Assembly: GCF_009498455.1 (NCBI RefSeq)
Contig: NZ_CP045644.1
Coordinates: 3,847,001-3,911,000 of the forward strand
From: Variovorax paradoxus
GTDB taxonomy: Bacteria; Pseudomonadota; Gammaproteobacteria; Burkholderiales; Burkholderiaceae_C
Direction: 5' to 3'
DNA: 64,000 nucleotides
In this document: positions 58,898-64,000 of the stretch, piece after piece
Position numbering within the stretch: the first letter of the stretch is position 1
Layout: each line of letters begins with the position of its first letter
Notes under the pieces: generated by a model
Databases searched by the model: none
What the model was told of the DNA's origin: nothing
Seen by the model: the letters and a program-made list of their open reading frames with translations, nothing else
Program-made: the position numbers and the translations under genes

Positions 58898-59677
58898 TCA
58901 GTGGTCCAGGATGCCCTGCGAGAAGAAATGCGCGCGCACCAGCTTCGTGTACTGGCCGAACTCGGGCGACGCCATCATGTCGAGCGTGCGCGGGCGCGGC
59001 AGGTCGATGTCATACACGGCGGCGATCGAGCCGGGGCGTTCGCTCATCACGATCACGCGGTCGGACAGAAAGATCGCCTCGGGAATGCTGTGGGTGATGA
59101 GCATCACGGTCTTCTTCGAGGCCATCCAGATGCGTTGCAGCTCCAGGTTCATCTTCTCGCGCGTCATCGCATCAAGCGCTCCGAAGGGCTCGTCCATCAG
59201 CAGCACCGACGGGTCGTGCAACAGCGCGCGGCAGATCGATGCGCGTTGCTGCATGCCGCCCGAGAGCTGCCACGGGTACTTGCCCTCGAAGCCCTTGAGG
59301 CCGGCCATTTCCATCAGCTCGCGCGCCCGGGCCTGCGAGGCGGCCTTGGGCAGGTGGCGCATCTCGGCCTGCAGCAGGATGTTGTCTTCCACGCTGCGCC
59401 AGGGCAGCAGCACGGCGCTCTGGAACACGATGCCGACGTCCTTCTGCGGCCCCTTGATGGGCTTGCCGGCCAGCGTGAGCTCGCCGCCGCTGATCGGCAG
59501 CAGGCCCGCGACCATCTTGAGCAGCGTGCTCTTGCCGCAGCCCGACGGGCCGACGACGGAGACGAATTCGCCTTCCTCGATGGCGAAGTCCAGCGGCTTG
59601 AGCGACTCGACCGGGCCGTCCTTGCTCTGGTAGGTCTTCGAGACGCCGCGCGCTTCGATCAGGTTGACTTGGGACAT
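58898..59677 (-). CDS. ABC transporter ATP-binding protein, SsuB/TauB type
   Basis: 259 residues. Walker A GPSGCGKSTLLKMVAGL, Q-loop GIVFQSAVLLPWRSVEDN, signature WQLSGGMQQRASICRAL, Walker B VLLMDEPFGALDAMTRE, all matching nitrate/sulfonate/taurine ATPases. Partner of the binding protein and permease upstream in the operon. Confidence 0.93.
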   Translation of the reverse strand: MSQVNLIEARGVSKTYQSKDGPVESLKPLDFAIEEGEFVSVVGPSGCGKSTLLKMVAGLLPISGGELTLAGKPIKGPQKDVGIVFQSAVLLPWRSVEDNILLQAEMRHLPKAASQARARELMEMAGLKGFEGKYPWQLSGGMQQRASICRALLHDPSVLLMDEPFGALDAMTREKMNLELQRIWMASKKTVMLITHSIPEAIFLSDRVIVMSERPGSIAAVYDIDLPRPRTLDMMASPEFGQYTKLVRAHFFSQGILDH

Positions 59678-59700
59678 GGAATGCGTGAGAGGGCAGGAAA

Positions 59701-60708
59701 TCAGTTCGGCAGGAAGTCGAGCGTCACGTAGTCCTCGGGCTTGCCGCGTGTGGACGCATCCATGCCGCCGTACTGCACCAGCAGGTCGAGCGAGTCGTTC
59801 ACGTTCTTCATCGCCACGCGGAACGGCCGCTGGTTGGCCGTGTCCTTCGTGTGATACAGCGCCACGCTCTGCTTCATGCCGACGATGAGCGTGTCGCGCA
59901 CGCCGGCCTTCGGGTTGGCCTTGAGCATCGCGTCCACGGCCGCCTCGGGGCTCTTCTCGGCGGCTTCAGCGGCCTTGGTGGAGGCGCGCATGAAGCGCTT
60001 CACGAGGTCGGGGTTTTCGGTCAGCAGGTTCTTGTGGGTGATGATCCCGGAGCTGATCTGGTTCACGCCCGAGTCGGCAAAGCGGATCGGCGTCACGGGC
60101 TTGCCGGTGGCGTCCTGCAGCTTGATGGCCTGGTCCATCACGTAGCCCAGCAGCAGATCGGCCTGGCCGTTGGTCACGGCATTGAGCTTGGTCTGGCCGT
60201 CGCCCGAGACGATCTTCACCTGGTCGGCCTTGATGTTGTTGACCTTGAGGAACAGCGGCCACATCTGCGACATCGAATCGCCAGGCGTCACGGCCACGGT
60301 CTTGCCGATGATGTCCTTGGGCGTCTTGATGTTCTTCTCGGTGAAGCCCATGACCGACATCGGGCTCACCTGGAACAGCACGCCGGTCGACTTCAGCGGC
60401 GCGCCCTTGGCAGCAGCCTTGATCATCGTGGTGACGTCGATGTAGCCGAAGGTCGCCGACTTGGCGGCCACCGCCTGCGCGGTGACGGCGGAGCCGCGGC
60501 CTTCCTGGATGTCGAGCTCGATGCCTTCCTCGGCGTAGAAACCTTTCTCCTTGCCCAGGAAGAAGGGCGCGTGCTCGCTGTACAGGTACCAGTTGAGCAT
60601 CAGCGTGACCTTGTTCTTCGGCTTGTCGGCCTGCGCGTGGGCGGGGGCGATGGCGAAGGTGGCGAGCGCGGCTGCGGCGAGCAGCGAGGGAAGCAGCAGT
60701 TTCTTCAT
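59701..60708 (-). CDS. ABC transporter substrate-binding protein, SsuA/NMT1-THI5 type
   Basis: 335 residues. Signal MKKLLLPSLLAAAALATFAIAPAHAQ, then VTLMLNWYLYSEHAPFFLGKE, the classic NMT1-like opening. Family ligands are sulfonates, pyrimidines, aromatics or nitrate. In this operon it presumably binds the compound degraded by the downstream enzymes. GGAGACAACGCC precedes the ATG. Confidence 0.9.
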   Translation of the reverse strand: MKKLLLPSLLAAAALATFAIAPAHAQADKPKNKVTLMLNWYLYSEHAPFFLGKEKGFYAEEGIELDIQEGRGSAVTAQAVAAKSATFGYIDVTTMIKAAAKGAPLKSTGVLFQVSPMSVMGFTEKNIKTPKDIIGKTVAVTPGDSMSQMWPLFLKVNNIKADQVKIVSGDGQTKLNAVTNGQADLLLGYVMDQAIKLQDATGKPVTPIRFADSGVNQISSGIITHKNLLTENPDLVKRFMRASTKAAEAAEKSPEAAVDAMLKANPKAGVRDTLIVGMKQSVALYHTKDTANQRPFRVAMKNVNDSLDLLVQYGGMDASTRGKPEDYVTLDFLPN

Positions 60709-60748
60709 GGCGTTGTCTCCGGGAGTTTTCTGGGTATGGCGAAGGAAC

Positions 60749-61522
60749 TCATTGCACGTGGCGCTGCGAGGCATGCCACGGAATCATCACGCGCTCGACC
60801 AGGTCGACGGCGACGAAAAGAATGACGCCGATGCTCGACAGCACGACGAGCGCGGCGAACATCAAGGGCAGGTCGAAGTTGCCGTTGGCCACCTGCAGCA
60901 CGTAGCCGATGCCCGAGTTGGAGCCGACGAATTCACCGACCACCGCGCCCACCACGGCCAGCGTGACCGACACCTTCAGGCCGCTGAAGATCGCGGGCAA
61001 CGCTTGCGGCAGGCTGATCTTGAAGAAGGTCTGCAGGCGGCTCGCGCCCATCGAACGGGCCAGGTCGAGCATGTCGGGCTCGACCGACTTGAAGCCCATC
61101 ACCGTCGACACCACCACCGGGAAGAAGCCCAGCAGAAAAGCGCTGATCACCTTGGGCAGGATGCCGAAGCCGAACCACACCACGAACAGCGGCGCAATCG
61201 CGACCTTCGGAATGCTCTGCGAGAACACCAGCAGCGGGTACACGTACGACTCGACCAGCCGCGAGTAGGCGATGACCATCGCGATCGGAATGCCGATGAC
61301 GATCGTCAGGCCGAAGCCGCCCAGCGTGGCGAGCGTGGTCTTCCAGGCTTCTGCGAGCAGGCGCGGCCATTCGGCCACGAGCTGCTTCACGACCTCCCAC
61401 GGCGGGGGAATGAGGTAGGCCGGAATCTTGAAGAGGCGGATCGTCAGGTCCCACAGCACCAGCAGCAACAGGATCAGGAAGAACGGGCGCAGGGCCGGGG
61501 AGAGCAGGAGCTTGCGGAACAT
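60749..61522 (-). CDS. ABC transporter permease, SsuC/TauC type
   Basis: 257 residues with six membrane helices and the coupling loop ARSMGASRLQTFFKISLPQALPAIFSGLK near residue 150. GVVGEFVGSNSGIGYVLQVA is typical. Between the Bug receptor gene upstream and the binding-protein gene downstream. Confidence 0.93.
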   Translation of the reverse strand: MFRKLLLSPALRPFFLILLLLVLWDLTIRLFKIPAYLIPPPWEVVKQLVAEWPRLLAEAWKTTLATLGGFGLTIVIGIPIAMVIAYSRLVESYVYPLLVFSQSIPKVAIAPLFVVWFGFGILPKVISAFLLGFFPVVVSTVMGFKSVEPDMLDLARSMGASRLQTFFKISLPQALPAIFSGLKVSVTLAVVGAVVGEFVGSNSGIGYVLQVANGNFDLPLMFAALVVLSSIGVILFVAVDLVERVMIPWHASQRHVQ

Positions 61523-61553
61523 GGCGATGACGACGGCAGCCTCTTGTGTCGGA

Positions 61554-62546
61554 CTACGGCTGGACCGACAGGCCGGCGGCCTTCACGAGCTGCGCGTTGC
61601 TCGCGATCTCGTCCTTGATGTAGGCGTCGAACTGCTCGGGCTTGAGCGTCCAGGCGTCGGCGCCCAGCTTGAGGAAGCGCTCCTTCACCTCGGGCGTGGC
61701 CAGCGCCTTGACCACCTCGTCGTGCAGGCGGTTGACGACGTCGCGCGGCGTCTTGGCGGGCGCCATCATGCCGATCCAGAAGTTGAACTCGGAGCCGGGC
61801 ACGCCGGCTTCGGTGGTGGTGGGCACGTCGGGCAGGGCCGCGGCGCGCTTGGGCGAGCCCACGGCCAGTGCGAGCAGCTGGCCGTCCTTGATCTGGCCGA
61901 TGACGGGCGCGATGGGCGAGAAGTAGTAGTCGACGCGGCCCGACAGCACTTCGGTGACGGCCTCGCCCGATCCCTTGAAGGGGATGTTGGTCGCATCGAT
62001 CTTCGCGGCCATCTTGAACTTCTCGGCGTTCAGGTGCGTGGCGCTGCCCTGGCCGGCCGAGGCGAAGTTCATGCTGCCGGGCTTGGCGCGCGCGGCGGCC
62101 AGCAGCTGCGGCAGGGTCTTGATGTTCTTGCTGGGCGAGATGACCAGCGCGTTGGGCAGCGACGAGATGGGCGTGACGCCCGCGAAGTCGTGCAGCGTGT
62201 CGAAGGGCAGCTTGGCGAAGGTAGACGGGCTCACCGTGTGCGACGACGAATGGATCATGACCGTGTAGCCGTCGGGCGCGGCCGTGGCCACCGCCTGCTG
62301 GCCGATGGTGCCGCTGGCGCCGCCGCGGTTGTCGATGACCAGCGTCTGGCCCATGCTGGTGCTCATCTTGTCGGCGATGGCGCGGGCAATGATGTCCGTC
62401 GTGCTGCCGGCGGCGAAGGGAACGATCACGCGGATCGGCTTGGTGGGGTAGCCGTTCTGCGCTGCGGCCAGGCCCGGCAACAGGGCGGCGATGCAGGTCA
62501 GCGAGGCAAGGACGGTGGTGCGTGCAGTGCTGGCAAGGGGCTTCAA
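61554..62546 (-). CDS. Bug-family (TctC-like) periplasmic solute-binding protein
   Basis: 330 residues. Signal ALLPGLAAAQ, then GYPTKPIRVIVPFAAGSTTD, the hallmark of Bug receptors that bind carboxylates. It starts at TTG with CGGAGACACACC correctly spaced. No TctA/TctB membrane genes are nearby; it is the first gene of an operon that already contains an ABC receptor, so it may be a sensor or use a distant TctAB pair. Confidence 0.92.
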   Translation of the reverse strand: MKPLASTARTTVLASLTCIAALLPGLAAAQNGYPTKPIRVIVPFAAGSTTDIIARAIADKMSTSMGQTLVIDNRGGASGTIGQQAVATAAPDGYTVMIHSSSHTVSPSTFAKLPFDTLHDFAGVTPISSLPNALVISPSKNIKTLPQLLAAARAKPGSMNFASAGQGSATHLNAEKFKMAAKIDATNIPFKGSGEAVTEVLSGRVDYYFSPIAPVIGQIKDGQLLALAVGSPKRAAALPDVPTTTEAGVPGSEFNFWIGMMAPAKTPRDVVNRLHDEVVKALATPEVKERFLKLGADAWTLKPEQFDAYIKDEIASNAQLVKAAGLSVQP

Positions 62547-62585
62547 GGTGTGTCTCCGCGCGGTCGGGCCGCATTCTTGGATCGA

Positions 62586-62608
62586 TCAATTCACCAACGA
62601 GTGAATTG
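62586..62608. promoter_or_regulatory. Palindrome CAATTCAC...GTGAATTG upstream of the Bug gene
   Basis: CAATTCAC and GTGAATTG are separated by six bases (62587-62608), 41 bases before the first gene of the eight-gene operon. Read on the minus strand, TTGGTGAATTGA here resembles TTGGGGAATTAA at 63397-63408 near the TetR gene (10 of 12 bases), so both could be sites for the TetR regulator. Confidence 0.55.
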
Positions 62609-62722
62609 CCGATTTTAGGAACGGCTGCGCCGCAGCGTCAACGGCGGCTGCCTAGTGATTACCCGGAGAGCGAAGGAGAGGGGTGGGCGCGCCCGCGGCG
62701 GGGCGCGCGCCGGTCCGTCAGG

Positions 62723-63379
62723 TCAGTGCAGGACGTAGCCCAGCACGAGGTCGGTCATGTGCGAGAGGCGTTGCGCCATCGCCTTGGGGGCACGCAGGTC
62801 ACGCCCGAAGATGGCCGACAGCGTGTGGTTGTTCGAGAGGTAGAAGTAGCACAGCGACGCGATGGAGATGTAAAGCTGCACCGGGTCGACGCCGGCGCGA
62901 AAGAGGTTGTCTTTCTTGCCGCGCTCCAGCACGGTGGCGAGCAGCTGCACCAGCGGCGAGTTCATCTCCTGGATGCGGTCGGAGCGCTTCAGGTGCGAGG
63001 CGCCGTGCAGGTTCTCGCTGTTGAGCAGCGTGATGAACTCGGGGTGCTCCAGGTAGTAGTGCCAGGTGAACGACACCAGCTGGCGAATGGCTTCGACGGG
63101 CTCGATCTCGTCCAGGTGCAGGCGCTGTTCGGCGGCGCGGATGTCGGCGTACACGCGCTCCAGCACGGCCAGGAACAGGTCGTCCTTGCTGCCGAAGTAG
63201 TAGTAGATGAGGCGCTTGTTCAGGCCTGCGCGCTCGGCGATGCTGTCCATGCGCGCACCGGCGAGCCCGCGCGCGGCGAACTCGTCGCGCGCCGACGCGA
63301 GGATGGCCAGCTGCGAGCGGTCGGCGTCGCGCGAGCGCGGCTCGAGCGTTTCGGGCAAAGAGTCCTTGGGGGCCTTCAT
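62723..63379 (-). CDS. TetR-family transcriptional regulator
   Basis: 218 residues: N-terminal helix-turn-helix (ILASARDEFAARGLAGARMDSIAERAGLNKRLIYYYFGSKDDL) and a TetR_C domain. It is upstream of and in the same direction as the catabolic operon and divergent from a ThDP enzyme, placing it to control both. The first 20 residues are charged and lie before the usual start of the fold. Confidence 0.92.
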   Translation of the reverse strand: MKAPKDSLPETLEPRSRDADRSQLAILASARDEFAARGLAGARMDSIAERAGLNKRLIYYYFGSKDDLFLAVLERVYADIRAAEQRLHLDEIEPVEAIRQLVSFTWHYYLEHPEFITLLNSENLHGASHLKRSDRIQEMNSPLVQLLATVLERGKKDNLFRAGVDPVQLYISIASLCYFYLSNNHTLSAIFGRDLRAPKAMAQRLSHMTDLVLGYVLH

Positions 63380-63388
63380 GACGCGAAT

Positions 63389-63408
63389 TTAACCAATTGG
63401 GGAATTAA
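63389..63408. promoter_or_regulatory. Candidate TetR operator between regulator and ThDP enzyme
   Basis: TTAACCAATTGGGGAATTAA has outer TTAA repeats and a palindromic CCAATTGG core, nine bases upstream of the TetR start. Its right half resembles the half-site upstream of the Bug gene. Confidence 0.5.
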
Positions 63409-63474
63409 GACAAGGCGTGGAAGGCGGGCGCACATAATTGCCGGAGACATTTGCAACTGAGGTTCGAATTTTTC

Positions 63475-64000
63475 ATGAGTACATCACAACCCGCCGGCCA
63501 CCTGATCGTCGAGTGCCTGGTCGAACAAGGCATGCAGGTCGCCTTCGGTGTGCCGGGCGAGAGTTTCCTGGCGGTGCTCGACGGCTTTCATGCGTACGGT
63601 GAGCGCGCACGCTTCGTGGTGAACCGGCAGGAGGGCGGCGCGGCCTTCATGGCCGAGGCGCACGGCAAGCTCACCGGAAGGCCGGGCGTGTGCTTCGTGA
63701 CCCGCGGACCGGGCGCGACCAATGCCTCGATCGGCGTGCACAACGCGTTCCAGGATTCGACGCCGATGGTGCTGTTCGTGGGTGACGTCGGCAGCGACTT
63801 CCGCGACCGCGAAGCCTTCCAGGAAGTGGACTACGCCAGCTTCTTCGGTCCGAGCACCAAAGGCTTCGCCAAGCGCGTGGAGCGCATCGACGACGCCGAC
63901 CGCATTCCCGAGTACATCGCGCGTGCCTTCTCCACCGCCATGAACGGCCGGCCGGGCCCGGTTGTGCTGGTGCTGCCCGAAGACATGTTGCGCACCGAGA
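63475..64000 (+). CDS. Thiamine-diphosphate-dependent enzyme, acetolactate-synthase-like, N-terminal part
   Basis: The first 175 codons of a protein normally 530-600 residues long; it runs off the right edge. The N-terminal pyrimidine-binding domain is clear: VAFGVPGESFLAVLDG, the ThDP glutamate in VVNRQEGGAAFMAEAHGK, and FVTRGPGATNASIGVHNAFQD. Family members include acetolactate synthase, oxalyl-CoA decarboxylase and benzaldehyde lyase; the part seen cannot separate them. Divergent from the TetR gene, so perhaps in the same regulon as the 54-62 kb operon. Confidence 0.9.
   Translation, partial: MSTSQPAGHLIVECLVEQGMQVAFGVPGESFLAVLDGFHAYGERARFVVNRQEGGAAFMAEAHGKLTGRPGVCFVTRGPGATNASIGVHNAFQDSTPMVLFVGDVGSDFRDREAFQEVDYASFFGPSTKGFAKRVERIDDADRIPEYIARAFSTAMNGRPGPVVLVLPEDMLRTE

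Overview
The window is high-GC DNA, densely coding on both strands with gaps of mostly under 150 bp. Gene content (Bug-type receptors, several Liv- and Ssu-type ABC systems, many GntR/LysR/TetR/MerR regulators, a type VI secretion VgrG, an IorAB-type oxidoreductase) points to a betaproteobacterium of the Burkholderiales, most like Variovorax or another Comamonadaceae. This assignment is by recognition of proteins, not by alignment. I see no rRNA, tRNA, prophage, insertion sequence or CRISPR array.

Layout. 1-0.7 kb: 5' part of a leftward vgrG. 0.8-8.3 kb: an AGE-family sugar isomerase divergent from a complete Liv-type ABC uptake operon with two nearly identical binding proteins. 8.4-9.8 kb: cupin and lipoprotein. 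9.8-17.2 kb: AttH-like secreted protein, Cds1-like PLP enzyme, penicillin acylase, large FtsX-type permease. 17.3-20.5 kb: serine hydrolase, then an ECF42-like sigma factor with its DGPF-motif partner and a matching promoter. 20.5-24.5 kb: a GntR, PhyH dioxygenase and oxidoreductase operon behind a perfect palindromic operator, divergent from a threonine dehydratase. 24.5-26.2 kb: miaA and an ABC ATPase. 26.2-30.5 kb: AraC regulator divergent from cytochrome c, 2Fe-2S and molybdopterin subunits of a periplasmic dehydrogenase. 30.5-36.1 kb: lipoprotein hydrolase, MmyB-type regulator, MFS exporter, and mutL whose 5' end is frameshifted. 36.4-41.6 kb: sugar-acid dehydratase, FAH-family enzyme, MFS importer and LysR regulator. 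41.6-45.3 kb: acetyltransferase, DedA, glycine-zipper lipoprotein, and a MerR/methyltransferase/DUF2938 set. 45.3-50.3 kb: amiC, tsaE, queG, ArsC-like, GST and ribH under an FMN riboswitch. 50.3-53.9 kb: TonB-dependent siderophore receptor and a YcaQ-type glycosylase. 54.2-62.5 kb: an eight-gene catabolic operon (Ssu-type ABC transporter, Bug receptor, enolase-superfamily enzyme, Gfo/Idh/MocA dehydrogenase, DUF993 aldolase-like protein, sugar-phosphate isomerase-like protein). 62.7 kb to the end: TetR regulator and the start of a ThDP-dependent enzyme.

The most interesting items are: the eight-gene operon with no pathway I can name and a shared candidate TetR site; a pair of MITE-like elements with 10-bp terminal inverted repeats, each lying just past a stop codon; the mutL frameshift; an apparently dispersed AttEFGH-like export system; an ECF42-type promoter in front of the DGPF/sigma pair; and a LivF-type ATPase whose Walker A lysine is arginine.
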